DNA of 64,000 bases, taken from Caulobacter sp. Lineage in GTDB: Bacteria; Pseudomonadota; Alphaproteobacteria; Caulobacterales; Caulobacteraceae. The notes beneath the pieces are model-generated. The model saw only the letters and a program-made list of their open reading frames with translations. It made no database searches and was not told the DNA's origin. Shown here piece by piece: positions 20,108 to 33,382 of this stretch. Both the position numbers and the translations under genes were made by a program. Positions within the stretch are counted from its first letter, which is position 1; each line of letters starts with the position of its first letter. The stretch lies in NCBI GenBank assembly GCA_016125585.1, contig WGLL01000009.1:1-64000 (forward strand), read 5' to 3'.

Positions 20108-21364
20108 TCACTCCTTCTTCAGGGCGCGACCCGTCACCAGGGCGCCCTTGCCGAACTTTGCTTCCAGCCGGTCCATCGCCGTCTCCTGGCTGAGGGCCCG
20201 GCGCTCGTCTCCGGCGAAGAAGTCCTCGCCCGAGGCGCCGGCCGGCTCGAAATCCGACAGGCCCGCTCCGATCAGCCGATAGGCGGTGCCGTTGACCTCC
20301 GCCGCCAGCAGTTCCCGCACCACGCCGAACAGGGTCTTCGCCGTCTGGGTGGCCACGGGCAGGGTTCGCCGCCGGGTGATGATCTTGAAATCCGTGCGGC
20401 GCAGCTTCAGCACCGCCACCCGCCCGGTGATGCCTTCCTTGCGCAGCTGCCGCGCCACCTTCTCGCACAGCGGCCAGAGAATGTTCTCCAGCGTGTCGCG
20501 GTCCGAATAATCCTCGTTGAAGGTCGTCTCGGCGCTGATCGTCTTGCGGCCTTCCCGCGGATTGACCACCCGGGCGTCCTGGCCGTTGGCCAGTCTATGC
20601 AGGCTCATGCCCTGGCTGCCGAACTCGGTGGCCAGATCCTTCAACTCGGCCCGCGCCAGGTCGCCGACGGTCCTGTAGCCGGCCTTCTCCAGCGTGGCGG
20701 CGAAGACCGGTCCGACGCCCGGCAGAATCCGCACCGACTTGGGCGCCAGCACCGCCGGCGCTTCCGATCCCAGCACGGAAAATCCGCGCGGCTTGTCCAG
20801 TTCAGAGGCGATCTTGGCCAGGAACTTGTTGGGCGCGAGGCCGATGGAGACGGTCAGCCCCACCTCGGCCTCGATCCGGGCCTGCAGCCGGGCCAGGGTC
20901 AGGGCCGGGCTCATGCCGTGCAGCCGTTCCGTCCCCGACAGATCGATCCAGCATTCGTCCAGGGAGAGGGTCTGCACCAGCGGCGTCAGGTCCCGGATCA
21001 TCGCCATGATCCGCTTGCTCTCGGGCACATATTTGCTGAAGTCCGGCTTCAGGATCACCGCCTCCGGACACAGCTTTCGCGCCGTGAACATCGGCATTGC
21101 GGAGCGCACCCCGCTCATCCGGGCGATGTAGCAACAGGTCGACACCACGCCCCGCACCCCGCCGCCGATGATCAGCGGCACATCCCGCAAGTCCGGCCGG
21201 TCGCGCTTTTCCACCGAGGCGTAGAAGGCGTCGCAGTCCATGTGGGCGATGGACAGGCTGTCCAGCTCGGCGTGGGCCACGATCCGGGGCGATCCGCAGG
21301 CGGGGCAGCGGCGGGGAGGGGGATCCCCGCCGGTCCAGAAGCAATCGCGGCAGAAGGCGGTCAT
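20108..21364 (-). CDS. dinB: Y-family DNA polymerase (DNA polymerase IV) with N-terminal zinc-ribbon-like extension
   Basis: HMDCDAFYASVEKRDRPDL, SLDECWIDLSGT, ASELDKPRGFSVL; N-terminal CRDCFW...CPACG. Confidence 0.9.
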   Translation of the reverse strand: MTAFCRDCFWTGGDPPPRRCPACGSPRIVAHAELDSLSIAHMDCDAFYASVEKRDRPDLRDVPLIIGGGVRGVVSTCCYIARMSGVRSAMPMFTARKLCPEAVILKPDFSKYVPESKRIMAMIRDLTPLVQTLSLDECWIDLSGTERLHGMSPALTLARLQARIEAEVGLTVSIGLAPNKFLAKIASELDKPRGFSVLGSEAPAVLAPKSVRILPGVGPVFAATLEKAGYRTVGDLARAELKDLATEFGSQGMSLHRLANGQDARVVNPREGRKTISAETTFNEDYSDRDTLENILWPLCEKVARQLRKEGITGRVAVLKLRRTDFKIITRRRTLPVATQTAKTLFGVVRELLAAEVNGTAYRLIGAGLSDFEPAGASGEDFFAGDERRALSQETAMDRLEAKFGKGALVTGRALKKE

Positions 21365-21627
21365 CGGAGAGTGATCGCGCGGCGCGGCGGACGGGGCAAG
21401 GGGGCGGACGCGCGGTGCGCCCAGCCGCCTCCGGCGCCGCGGCGAGGCGGGCCGGGTCTGACGGAAATCCGCTGTCGACGCCCGCCGTTTTCGGCCCGGC
21501 GATCTCACAATCCGACGTTACGCAGGATATTCACGCGCACGAGAGTGAGGATTGACAGTCGCGAAGTTCCCGGCGCATCTTCCCGTCAACAGCCCGGCAC
21601 AAGACCGGCGCTGACAGGGAGGGACAT

Positions 21628-23901
21628 ATGAAGGGAATTCTGCTCGGGTCGGCCTGCGCCGACCTGATGGCCGCGGCGGCGTCGCCGGCCTTCTGCCAGA
21701 CCGCCGAGACTCCGGACGCTTCGAAGGAAAAGGCGGACTCCACCGCCGTCGTCGAGGAGGTGATCGTCACCGCGACCCGCCGCGACGAAAAGCTGCAGGA
21801 CGTTCCGCTGGCCATCACCGCCTATTCGCAGCAGCAGCTGAACGAGAGCGGCACGGTCGGCTTCGAGGGTCTGGCCATGTCGACGCCCGGCGTGGTGCTG
21901 AACCGGCCGACGGCCAACTTCAACAACTTCACGGCTCGCGGCATCGCCACCAACGGCTATGGCGCCAACCTGCAAAGCTCGGTCGCCATCTACATCGACG
22001 AGATGCCGATCTCGGCCAACGGCAACTCGACCATTCTTGATCCCAGTCTGTTCGATGTTGAGCGGGTCGAGTTCCTGCGCGGGCCGCAGGGCACCCTGTT
22101 CGGCTCCGGCTCCCTGGCCGGGGCGCTGCGCATCCTGACCCACGATTCCGACCCGTCGGGCTTCGACGCCTCGATCTTTGTCGATCTGGGGGCGATGGAC
22201 AATGGCGGCCTGCGGCAGCGCTACAACGCCATGATCAACGTGCCGATCATCAAGGACCAGCTGGCTCTGCGCATCGCCGGTTTCCTCCGGGAGGAGGACG
22301 GCTGGGTCGACAACGTGGGAACCGGCGTCAAGGACTCCAACTCCCTGTCCCAGTACGGCGGCCGCGCCATCCTGCAGTGGGAGCCGACGGATCGCCTGAC
22401 CATCCGCACCATGTATTCCCACGAGATCAGCGACCCGCATGATTCGTCGCTGACCAACCCGGCGCTCGGAACCTATGTGCGCCGGTCGGATCGCCCCGAC
22501 CGCTTCACCAGCGACCTGACCAACTACAACCTGACCGTGGAATACCAGTTCGACGGCGCCCGCCTGATCAGCTCGACGACGCACGGCGACTATGATCAGC
22601 GCTTCTATGTCGACCTCGCCGGCACCTATGCCCAGCGCTTCGCCTTCGCCCTCGACGCCGACGCCTTCGACGACACCCTGGTCCAGGAGACCCGCCTGGT
22701 GTCCGACCCCGGCGGCCGGTTCGACTGGTCGGTCGGCGGCTTCTACATGAAGAAGCGGCGCGACGTGGACTACGGCTACCGGTCCAATCCGGCCTTCCTT
22801 GCCTCGCACGGCATCACCGGCCTGCCGGACGAGTATTACCAACGCTTCGGCGCCCATGCGATCAGCCACGAAAAGGCGGTCTTCGGGGAGCTGACCTACC
22901 GCTTCACGCCGGACTTCTGGATCACCGGCGGCCTCCGGTACGGCTCGCTGGACGCCCAGGCCTTCACCGAGCCGGGCGGCTACACCAGCAACTACCTGAC
23001 CCTGGCCTACTTCGGCCTGTCCGGCCCGGTGACCATCGCGCCGGTCGCCGCCGCCACCGGCGTCAAGGCGGAGGAGGATGGCACCTCCTATCGGCTGAGC
23101 GCCTCCTGGCGGCCGGTTCCGTCGGTCACCACCTATGTCGCGGTCGCCACCGGCTTCCGGGCCCCGGTGGTCAACGCCCGCGCCGGCAGCGTCAGCACCC
23201 TCGACCCGACCGACATCGTCATTCCCAACGGCGCCGACTCCGACAAGCTGACCAACTATGAGATCGGGGTGAAGGGCCGCTGGTTCGATGGCCGGGTGAA
23301 CGCCAACGTCGCCCTCTACTGGGTCGACTGGAAGAACATCCAGGTCCAGGCCAACCGGGTGTCCGACTCCGTCCAGTTCGCCACCAACATCGGCGCGGCG
23401 ACCAGCAAGGGGATCGAGTTCGAGGTCTCCACCCGTCCCCTGGAGGGCTGGACGGTGGCGGTGAACGGCGCCTTCAACGAGGCCAAGGTCACCGACCTGA
23501 CTCCGGCAGAGGCGGCCATCTCCGGCGCGGTGGTCGGGGCCAGGCTGGCGGGACCGCGGGTCCAGGGATCGCTGCGCGTCGAATATGCCTGGGACCCGAC
23601 GCCGAACGTTCAGGCCAAGGCCTCTGTCGCCGTGGCCCACGTGGGCAGTTTCCCCAACTCCTTCCCCAACACGCCGGGCAAGCCGACCGTCCCTCTGGCG
23701 ACCTTCGACTACACCGACAGCTACACCTTCGTGAACGCCAACCTCGGCCTGGCCTTCGGCAAGTTTACCGTCGGGGCCTATGTCGAGAACCTGTTCGATG
23801 ACGACTCGGTGACCTACGTCCACCCCGAAGCCTTCATCGACGGCCGCTACGGGCGGCTGCGGCCCCGCACCTTCGGCGTGCGCGTCGGCTACGAGTTCTG
23901 A
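21628..23901 (+). CDS. TonB-dependent receptor
   Basis: VEEVIVTATRRDEKLQDVPLAITAYSQQQL plug, YIDEMPIS, C-terminal RTFGVRVGYEF. Confidence 0.92.
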   Translation: MKGILLGSACADLMAAAASPAFCQTAETPDASKEKADSTAVVEEVIVTATRRDEKLQDVPLAITAYSQQQLNESGTVGFEGLAMSTPGVVLNRPTANFNNFTARGIATNGYGANLQSSVAIYIDEMPISANGNSTILDPSLFDVERVEFLRGPQGTLFGSGSLAGALRILTHDSDPSGFDASIFVDLGAMDNGGLRQRYNAMINVPIIKDQLALRIAGFLREEDGWVDNVGTGVKDSNSLSQYGGRAILQWEPTDRLTIRTMYSHEISDPHDSSLTNPALGTYVRRSDRPDRFTSDLTNYNLTVEYQFDGARLISSTTHGDYDQRFYVDLAGTYAQRFAFALDADAFDDTLVQETRLVSDPGGRFDWSVGGFYMKKRRDVDYGYRSNPAFLASHGITGLPDEYYQRFGAHAISHEKAVFGELTYRFTPDFWITGGLRYGSLDAQAFTEPGGYTSNYLTLAYFGLSGPVTIAPVAAATGVKAEEDGTSYRLSASWRPVPSVTTYVAVATGFRAPVVNARAGSVSTLDPTDIVIPNGADSDKLTNYEIGVKGRWFDGRVNANVALYWVDWKNIQVQANRVSDSVQFATNIGAATSKGIEFEVSTRPLEGWTVAVNGAFNEAKVTDLTPAEAAISGAVVGARLAGPRVQGSLRVEYAWDPTPNVQAKASVAVAHVGSFPNSFPNTPGKPTVPLATFDYTDSYTFVNANLGLAFGKFTVGAYVENLFDDDSVTYVHPEAFIDGRYGRLRPRTFGVRVGYEF

Positions 23902-25222
23902 TGTCCGAGGCGGTGGTTCCTCCCCTGGCGGCGGGCGCGCGTTCGGCGCCCGTCGCCCGCCGGCCCGGGGCGCGCGCCTGGGTCGTCCTGGCCATCCTCT
24001 GTTTCGTCTATGTCCTCAACTTCCTTGATCGGCAGCTGCTCTCGATTCTGGCCAAGCCGATCCAGGACGACCTGGGCGTCACGGACGGTCAGCTGGGTCT
24101 GATCACCGGCCTGTATTTCGCGTTGTTCTACTGCCTGATCTCCCTGCCGGTCGGCTGGCTGGCCGACCGGACGAACCGGGTCAGGGTGCTGTCGCTGGCC
24201 TGTGGTCTGTGGAGCGCGGCCACCATCGCCTGCGGCGTCTCGGCCAGCTATCCGCAACTGGTCCTGGCGCGGATGTCGGTCGGAGTCGGGGAAGCCGGCG
24301 GGGTTCCGCCGTCCTACGCCATCATCTCCGACTACTTCGGGCCCGGAACCCGGGGCACGGCCCTGGGCCTGTTCAATCTCGGGCCGCCGATCGGCCAGGC
24401 CATGGGGGTGGCCTTCGGCGCCTCGATCGCCGCCGCCTATGACTGGCGCAGCGCCTTCATCGCCCTGGGCGCCGTCGGGGTAGTCACCGCCGTCGTGGTG
24501 TTCCTCGCGGTGCGCGAGCCGCCGCGCGGGGGGCTGGACGGCGCCGCGGCGAACGCCGAGCCGGCCGAGGGCTTCTGGAAGACCTGCCGGATGTTCTTCT
24601 CCCGGCCGGTGCTGCTGCTGCTTTCCCTGGCCACCGGCGCCACTCAATTCGTCACCTACGGCCTGCTCAACTTCGTCACCCTGTTCCTGATGCGGGAAAA
24701 GGGCATGACGCTGCAGCAGATCGCCCTCTACTACGCCTTGCTGGTCGGTATCGCGGCCGGCGGCGGGATCTTCACCGCGGGCAGGCTGGCCGACTGGCTG
24801 GCGCCCAGAAACAAGCGGGCCTACGCCTACCTCCCGGCCGTCGCCCTGGTGCTCGCGGTGCCTTTTTTCATCGGATTCGTCTGGGCCCCGACCTGGCAGC
24901 TGTCGATGCTGTTCCTGATCGGCCCGATGTTCCTCAACTACTTCTACCTCTCCCCGGCCGTCGCCCTGGTCCAGGAGGAGGTGCGGCCCAATCAGCGGGT
25001 GCTGTCGGGCGCCCTGTTGCTGCTGGTGATGAATCTGATCGGCCTGGGGCTCGGCCCGACCTGGCTAGGCGCGATCAGCGACGCCTTCAGGGCCAGCTAT
25101 CCCGAGCATTCGCTGCAGATGGCCCTCTACACCCTGGTGCCCTTCTACGGCCTGGCGGTGGTTCTGTTTCTCGCCCTCGGTCAGGCCCTCGGCCGCGAGC
25201 AGGCCCTGGCCCGGAGCGCGGC

Positions 25223-25226
<4 letters not shown>
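23901..25226 (+). CDS. MFS transporter (spinster-like)
   Basis: VLNFLDRQLLSILAKPIQDDLGVTDGQLGLITGLYFALFYCLISLPVGWLADR...GVGEAGGVPPSYAIISDYF. Confidence 0.9.
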
Positions 25227-26874
<1,648 letters not shown>

Positions 26875-26878
<4 letters not shown>

Positions 26879-28479
26879 TCGACGGGACCATGCAGCCGTT
26901 CGCCCTGACCCTCGACAAGTTCCTCCAGCACGCCGCCAAATGGCGCCCCGACGGACAGGTGGTGACGGCGCGGGATGACGGAACGCTCGACCGGATCGGC
27001 TATGCCGGCCTTGAGGATCGCAGCCGTCGGGTATCGACGGTGCTCGCCGGACTCGGAGTCGGCTTCGGGCACAGGGTCGCCACCCTGGCCTGGAACACCC
27101 GGCCGCATCTTGAGGCCTGGTATGCCATCATGGGCATGGGGGCGGTCTGCCATACCCTCAATCCCCGGCTGACCGCCGACACCCTGGCCTGGATGGTCGG
27201 CCGCTCAGGGGCCCGCATTCTGATCGTCGCCGTCGACCTGCTGCCGCTGGCGCGCCAGATTGCGGCCCGCGCGCCGACGGTCGAACGGCTGCTGGTCATC
27301 GATGCGGCCGAGGGCGATGACCGGACCGTCGACGGCGCCGGGTCTCCTGCCGTCGACAATCTGGCGACCCTGGTGGCCGGAACGGCCGAGCGCCTGACCT
27401 GGGGCCACTTCGACGAGACCTCGCCCTGCGGCCTCTGCTTCACCTCCGGCACCACCGGCCAGCCCAAGGGCGTCACCTACACCCATCGCTCCAGCTTCCT
27501 GCACGCCCAGCGGCTGTTGCAGGTCGACGCCATGGCCGTCTCGGGAGCCGACAGCGTCCTGGCGGTGGTGCCGATGTTTCACGCCAACGCCTGGGGCCTG
27601 CCGTTCGCGGTTCCGGCCGCCGGCGGCAAGCTGGTGCTGCCGGGCCGCCATGCCGATGGCGCCAGCCTGGCCCGCCTTATCAAGGCCGAGGGCGTCACCA
27701 CCGCGGTCGGGGTCCCCACCGTCTGGCTCGGCCTGCTGGAGCACGTCGAGGCGAGCGGCGAACAGCTTCCCAGCCTCAAGCGCATCGTGGTCGGCGGCGC
27801 CCCGATGCCGGAAGCCCTGATGGCCCGGCTGGAGGACCGTCTTGGCGCCCGGGTCCAGACCACCTGGGGCATGACCGAGCTGTCGCCGTCCGGCACGGTC
27901 ACGCCGCTGAGCGATCCCGTTCGCCCGGCCGGCAAGTCCGGTCGGCCGATCGTTGGCATCGATCTCCTGATCACCGACCCGGAAGGCCGGCCCCTGCCCA
28001 GCCAGCGCAACGCCGAGGGAAACCTGCGGGTGCGCGGCGCCGCTGTGGTCGAGCGCTATTTCGGCGAGACGGAAACCGCCCTCGACGCCGAGGGCTGGTT
28101 TGACACCGGCGACCTGGCCCGCATCGACGACGACGGCAATCTGATCATCACCGGCCGGGCCAAGGACCTGATCAAGTCCGGCGGTGAATGGATCAACCCG
28201 GTCGAGATCGAGGCGGTGGTCGGCGCCCTGCCGCAGGTGTCCCTGGCCGCCGTCATCGGCCGGACCGACGCCAAATGGGGCGAGCGGCCGATCCTGCTGG
28301 TCGAGCTGCGCGAGTCCGGCGAGGTCAGCGACGAGGCCCTTCTGGCGCCGCTGCGGGGCCGGGTGGCCAGCTGGTGGATTCCGGACGACGTCATCCGCCT
28401 GCCGAGCATGCCGCTGGCCGCGACGGGCAAGATCGACAAAATCAGGCTGCGGACAGAGTACGGCGGCGCGCCAGCTTGA
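26875..28479 (+). CDS. Acyl-CoA synthetase / long-chain fatty-acid--CoA ligase family
   Basis: CFTSGTTGQPKGVTYTHRS, TTWGMTELSP, GWFDTGDLARIDDDGNL, GRAKDLIKSGGEWINPVEIE. Confidence 0.93.
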
Positions 28480-28511
28480 CGCTCGTCCCGCCAGCACGGA
28501 AAGACTACGGC

Positions 28512-29273
28512 GTGTCCGAGATTCAACCCAAGACCACGCTGAAGGCCGCGCCGGCGTCCAAGTCCCGCGCCAAGCCGACCGCCAAGCCGGCTGCCAAGCC
28601 GGCCGGCGCCCGGCCGCGGCGCCGCGCCACCAAGGCCGAGCAGCGCGCCGATTCCATGGAGCAGATCCTCGACGCGGCAGAGCTGCTGTTCTCCAAGCAC
28701 GGACTCTACGGCGTCACCCTCAAGGACGTGGCCAAGAGCGTCGGCGTCCACCACACCCTGCTGAACTACTATTTCGAGGACAAGAAGAAGCTGTTCGACG
28801 CGGTGTTCGCCCGCCGGGCCGGGGTGACCATCGACCGTCGGATGAAGGCACTCGATGACTACGCCGCCGCCGTCGGCGACGCGCCGACCGTCGAGGGGGC
28901 CTTGCGCGCCTTTCTCGACACCGACCTCGACCTCTACATCCAGGGCGGCGAGGGCTGGAAGAACTATGGGGCCCTGGGCGCCCAGGTCGCCAGCGCGCCC
29001 GAGAGCGCCGTCCTGATGGACGAGCATTTCGACCCCGTGGTCCTGCGCCTGATCGATCTGCTGAAGAAGGCTCTGCCCGACGCCGCCGAGGAAGACATCT
29101 TCTGGGGCTATCACTTCGTCACCGGCGCCCTGATGCTGACCCTCGCCCGGACCGGCCGCATCGACAAACTCTCCGGCGGCGTCTGCAAATCGGAAGACTT
29201 TCCGGCCGTCAAGCAACGGCTCGCCGCCTTCATGGCCGCCGGCTTCATGCAGATCTGCGCTTCGCGGGGCTGA
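28512..29273 (+). CDS. TetR/AcrR family transcriptional regulator
   Basis: [51 protein letters not shown] start at 28512 likely, start uncertain. Confidence 0.85.
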   Translation: MSEIQPKTTLKAAPASKSRAKPTAKPAAKPAGARPRRRATKAEQRADSMEQILDAAELLFSKHGLYGVTLKDVAKSVGVHHTLLNYYFEDKKKLFDAVFARRAGVTIDRRMKALDDYAAAVGDAPTVEGALRAFLDTDLDLYIQGGEGWKNYGALGAQVASAPESAVLMDEHFDPVVLRLIDLLKKALPDAAEEDIFWGYHFVTGALMLTLARTGRIDKLSGGVCKSEDFPAVKQRLAAFMAAGFMQICASRG

Positions 29274-29395
29274 CGGCGCGGGGGCGTCCGGAAGCCGGCG
29301 CGATCAAGGCGGAAATACTTTGCCGACCAGGCGGCCATTCCGTCGCCGGCGCGTTTGGGTTGTCACCTTCCCATTCCCGAAGTGACAGGACCCCC

Positions 29396-31492
29396 ATGGC
29401 CAAGACCCCCAGGACCACCCCCGCCCAGGTCAAGGAGACCCTCGGCGCCGGGGGCGAAACCCATCAGACCGCTTCGGCTCCGGACGCGCGGCTGACCACC
29501 AATCACGGCGTGCCGGTCAGCGACAACCAGAACTCCCTCAAGGCCGGCCCTCGCGGACCGTCGCTGCTGGAAGATTTTGTTCTGCGCGAAAAGATCCAGC
29601 ACTTCGACCACGAACGCATTCCCGAGCGGATCGTCCACGCGCGCGGCTCGGCCGCCCATGGCTTTTTCGAACTGACCGAGTCCCTGGAGAAATACACACG
29701 CGCCAGGGTCCTCACCGAGGTCGGCAAGCGCACAGAGGTCTTCACCCGCTTCTCCACTGTCGCCGGCGGGGCCGGTTCGGTCGATACGCCCCGCGATGTC
29801 CGCGGCTTCGCGGTGAAACTCTATACCGTCGAGGGCAACTGGGATCTCGTCGGCAACAACATCCCGGTCTTCTTCATCCAGGACGCCATCAAGTTCCCCG
29901 ACCTGATCCATGCGGTGAAGATGGAGGCCGATCGCGGCTATCCCCAGGCCGCCAGCGCCCATGACACCTTCTGGGACTTCATCGGCCTGATGCCGGAATC
30001 CACCCATATGATCATGTGGGTCATGTCCGATCGCGCCATTCCCCGGTCCCTGCGGATGATGGAAGGTTTCGGCGTCCACACCTTCCGCCTGATCAACGAC
30101 AAGGACGAGGCGACCTTCGTCAAGTTCCATTGGCGCCCGAAGCTGGGAACCCAGTCCACCCTCTGGGACGAGGCGGTCAAGCTGGCCGGCGCGGACCCGG
30201 ACTTCCATCGCCGCGATCTGTTCGAGGCCATCGACAAGGGCGACTTCCCCGAATGGGAGCTGGGCGTCCAGCTTCTCACACAGGACGAGGCCGACGCCCT
30301 GCCGTTCGACATTCTCGACGCCACCAAGCTGATCCCGGAGGAGCTGTATCCGATCAAGGTGATCGGCCGCATGGTCCTCGACCGCAACCCCGACAACTTC
30401 TTCGCCGAAACCGAACAGGCCGCCTTCCTGCCCACCAACATGCCGCCGGGCATCGATGTGTCGGAAGATCCGCTCCTGCAGGGCCGGCCCTTCTCCTATC
30501 AGGACACCCAGCTCTCGCGGCTGGGAACGGTCAACTTCCACCAGCTGCCGATCAACCAGGCTAAGGGTTGTCCCTTCCAGAACCTGCAGCGCGACGGCCA
30601 CATGCAGACCCAGGTCTTCAAGGGCCGCGCCAATTACGAGCCCAACAGCCTGTCGCAGGCAGGAGAAGAGGGCGGTCCCCGCGAGGATCCTGAAGGCGGC
30701 TTCCGCAGCTTCGCCGCCCCGGTTGAGGAGACCAAGGTGCGGCTGCGCGCCGAGACCTTCGCCGACCACTACAGCCAGGCGCGCCTGTTCTACCGATCCC
30801 AGACCGAAATCGAGCAGGCCCACCTGGCCAGCGCCATCGTCTTCGAGCTGTCCAAGTGCCAGATGGAGCACGTGCGCAACCGCATCCTCGGCAACCTGCG
30901 CAACGTCGACGAGTCCCTAGCCAAGCGAGTCGCCGCGGGTCTGGCCATGGATCTGCCGGCCAAGAACAAGCCCGCCGCCGAACCTTTCGACATGGACGCC
31001 TCGCCCGCGCTGCGCATCCTCGGCAAATACCCTGACAGCCTGAAGGGCCGCGCGGTCGGCATCCTGGTTACCGATGGGGCGGACGGCGCCCTGATTGAGG
31101 CGGTCAAGTCCGCCGCCGAAAGCGCCGGGGCCAGCGTCAAGATTGTCGCGCCCAAGGTCGGCGGGGTGAAGCTGAAAGGCGGCAAGATGCTGGCCGCCGA
31201 CGGCCAGCTTGCCGGAACTCCGTCGGTGGTGTTCGACGCCGTCGCCCTGGTGCTGTCCGAAGACGGCTGCGCCAGCCTCCTGGGCGAGGCGGCGGCGGTC
31301 GATTTCGTCCGCGACGCCTTCGGCCACCTCAAGGCCATCGGCTTCACCGCCGAGGCCCAGCCCCTGCTGGACAAGGCCGGTGTCGCCCCGGACGACGGCC
31401 TGGTCGATCTGGCCAAGGGCGCCAAGGCCTTCATCGGCCCGGCGAGCACCCGCCAGTGGAACCGCGAACCCAAGGTCCGAATGCTGGCCTGA
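29396..31492 (+). CDS. katE: Large-subunit catalase (HPII/KatE clade)
   Basis: ~700 aa; [48 protein letters not shown]-terminal DJ-1/GATase-like domain. Confidence 0.9.
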   Translation: MAKTPRTTPAQVKETLGAGGETHQTASAPDARLTTNHGVPVSDNQNSLKAGPRGPSLLEDFVLREKIQHFDHERIPERIVHARGSAAHGFFELTESLEKYTRARVLTEVGKRTEVFTRFSTVAGGAGSVDTPRDVRGFAVKLYTVEGNWDLVGNNIPVFFIQDAIKFPDLIHAVKMEADRGYPQAASAHDTFWDFIGLMPESTHMIMWVMSDRAIPRSLRMMEGFGVHTFRLINDKDEATFVKFHWRPKLGTQSTLWDEAVKLAGADPDFHRRDLFEAIDKGDFPEWELGVQLLTQDEADALPFDILDATKLIPEELYPIKVIGRMVLDRNPDNFFAETEQAAFLPTNMPPGIDVSEDPLLQGRPFSYQDTQLSRLGTVNFHQLPINQAKGCPFQNLQRDGHMQTQVFKGRANYEPNSLSQAGEEGGPREDPEGGFRSFAAPVEETKVRLRAETFADHYSQARLFYRSQTEIEQAHLASAIVFELSKCQMEHVRNRILGNLRNVDESLAKRVAAGLAMDLPAKNKPAAEPFDMDASPALRILGKYPDSLKGRAVGILVTDGADGALIEAVKSAAESAGASVKIVAPKVGGVKLKGGKMLAADGQLAGTPSVVFDAVALVLSEDGCASLLGEAAAVDFVRDAFGHLKAIGFTAEAQPLLDKAGVAPDDGLVDLAKGAKAFIGPASTRQWNREPKVRMLA

Positions 31493-31504
31493 TCTGCCGG
31501 AAAA

Positions 31505-31537
31505 GACGGCCCCTGAGCATCGGGTTCAGGGGCCGTC
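31505..31537. terminator. Terminator hairpin between convergent catalase and ROK genes
   Basis: Perfect 12-bp stem GACGGCCCCTGA...TCAGGGGCCGTC; TTTT follows on the minus strand. Confidence 0.6.
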
Positions 31538-32154
31538 TCCCGGAACGTCCCACAACCACGCCGCGCCCCGCACACCCGAGGAGTCGCCGTGCTTCGCCGG
31601 CCGCACCGCGGTGGCGAAGGTGTCGCTGAACACATGGCGGCCCATCACCTCGGGAAGCCGGTCGTACAGTTCATCGATATTGCTCATCCCGCCGCCCAGC
31701 ACGATGACCTCCGGATCGAGCAGGTCGCAGACCGTCGCCAGGCCCCGGCCCAGCCGGTCGATGTAGCGGTCGAGCGCCGCGACCGCCGCCGTCTCTCCGG
31801 CGCGGGCCGCCGCGACGATGGCCGCGCCATCCAGCGCGCGTCCAGAGGCGGTCTCGTAATCCTCCATGAAGGCTGTCCCTGACACCCAGGTCTCCAGACA
31901 GTCGGTCCGGCCGCACCAGCAGGCGTGGGGCCGGGCGCGCTCCTCGGCCGTGCGCCAGGGCAGGGGCGTGTGGCCCCATTCGCCGGAGTAGCCGCCAGCC
32001 CCGGCCCAGTCCGCGCCATTCACATGCAACCCGCCGCCGCAACCGGTGCCGATGATCACCCCGAAGGCCGTGCGCGCTCCCGCCGCTGCGCCATCGGCCG
32101 CCTCTGAGATGATCAGGCAGTCGGCGTCGTTGCGCAGTCTCAGGTGCCGTCCCA
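31526..32154 (-). pseudogene. C-terminal part of an interrupted ROK-family sugar kinase
   Basis: ERVMGRHLRLRNDADCL...FGVIIGTGCGGGLHVNG...CWCGRTDCLETWVSG...EVIVLGGGMSNIDELY; N-terminal half lies at 38375..38663 beyond the element. Confidence 0.9.
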
Positions 32155-32223
32155 TCACCCGCTCCAAATCTTTGGATTCCAATAAATACCTGAAATATCA
32201 GGGCAAAAATCACCGATTTTTGT

Positions 32224-32242
32224 CTGTGCAGGTATTGTGCAG
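32224..32242 (+). promoter_or_regulatory. Candidate integrase arm-type sites (left end)
   Basis: CTGTGCAGgtaTTGTGCAG, 11-bp spacing, matching pairs near the right end. Confidence 0.45.
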
Positions 32243-32338
32243 AAAAATTTGCGGAATCGTCGGCAGCACGGCACACGCAATTTCTAGCATTGAACGCTTC
32301 AAACGGAATCGGGCGGGGTTCCGGGGCTTGGGGCGGAA

Positions 32339-32368
32339 GGGAAATCCGCGCTCTCGGCGCGGTTTCCC
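32339..32368 (-). terminator. Stem-loop downstream of the leftmost element gene
   Basis: GGGAAATCCGCGC / GCGCGGTTTCCC inverted repeat; no clear U-tract. Confidence 0.4.
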
Positions 32369-32372
32369 ATTC

Positions 32373-32678
32373 TTAGAATAGTTCGCCTTGGCGGCTCTTG
32401 GCGGCATATGCGCGCCATTCGGGCTTTGTCGCCTCCTCGTCCAGCCATGCGATGATCTGCGCCACCACGTCGCCGCCGTTGGCTTCAACGGTGCCGCAAG
32501 GGTGGTAGTGCGACTTGTAGCCCGTTTCGGTGATTGGCAGCGGCGCGCGTGGCGGCTGGATGCTTTCGATCTCAAGATGGGCGATCACGCCTCCCCAACT
32601 ACGGGGGACATAGGTTGCCTCGATTTCGATGCCTTCCCAATGAAAGCGGTATGACTGCGATGGATGCATGGTCAGCAC
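32373..32678 (-). CDS. Hypothetical protein downstream of ardA
   Basis: 101-aa ORF overlapping the ardA stop; YRFHWEGIEIEATYVPRSWGGVIAHLEIES; no family recognised. Confidence 0.65.
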   Translation of the reverse strand: MLTMHPSQSYRFHWEGIEIEATYVPRSWGGVIAHLEIESIQPPRAPLPITETGYKSHYHPCGTVEANGGDVVAQIIAWLDEEATKPEWRAYAAKSRQGELF

Positions 32679-33202
32679 CCCGCAAACACATGAACAGCGT
32701 CATGTGCGGTTTGAATGGTGAAAAGGTCGCCATTGAGTTCGCAATCCCGCGCCATCGCTTGCCAGTCGATATAATAACGCAGGCTCTGCGGAATCGCGGT
32801 GGTTTCCTCGGTGATGTCCCGCACGTAGTCGGCAAGGCTCTGATACTGCCCAAGGTGGCGATCATCGAGCGCGCTGCGCGCCTCGTCCAAATCGCCGCAA
32901 AAGTGGTCGATCAATTCCGCGCCAAGCGCGCCATGCTCTGCGATGAACGCGGCCAGCTCGGCAACGCGCTCAAAGCTGTCATATTCGTTGATGCGAATAG
33001 AGGCGAAGCCCTCATAATCATGGATCGCCCATTCTTCCGCGTCGGGGATTGGCGACTTCGCCAGCATGTCGCGGGTTGCCTCCCACATCTGCCAAGCGTC
33101 GGTTGCCTCAATCCATGCACCATGCAGGATGCCGTTATTGTAGGCCGCAAGGCAGGCCACATAGATGCGGGGTTGTTCGGTTTGGGGATGGTGTGTTTTC
33201 AT
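32672..33202 (-). CDS. ardA: Antirestriction protein ArdA
   Basis: RIYVACLAAYNNGILHGAWIEATD...EEWAIHDYEGF...VAELAAFIAEHG...LADYVRDITEET...YIDWQAMARDCELNGDLFTIQ. Confidence 0.9.
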   Translation of the reverse strand: MKTHHPQTEQPRIYVACLAAYNNGILHGAWIEATDAWQMWEATRDMLAKSPIPDAEEWAIHDYEGFASIRINEYDSFERVAELAAFIAEHGALGAELIDHFCGDLDEARSALDDRHLGQYQSLADYVRDITEETTAIPQSLRYYIDWQAMARDCELNGDLFTIQTAHDAVHVFAGC

Positions 33203-33382
33203 GGTTCTGCCCTCCTTTGGCAGCGGGTTTCAGATGCGTTTCTGAAATCCTGCCTCGTGGCGAACAGCGGGGGGCAAGCGGGAAGCACCTTCGCGGGGAA
33301 CCGGCTGCACGGAGCGCACGCGGAGGAAGCTGGGCGGAAGGTGCTTGCAAGCGCGCTAGGGGCAGCGCCCCAGCCTTATGCG

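Noticed and set aside
19082-21631. 849-aa plus-strand ORF
   Set aside because: Shadow of DUF2332 and dinB on the opposite strand.
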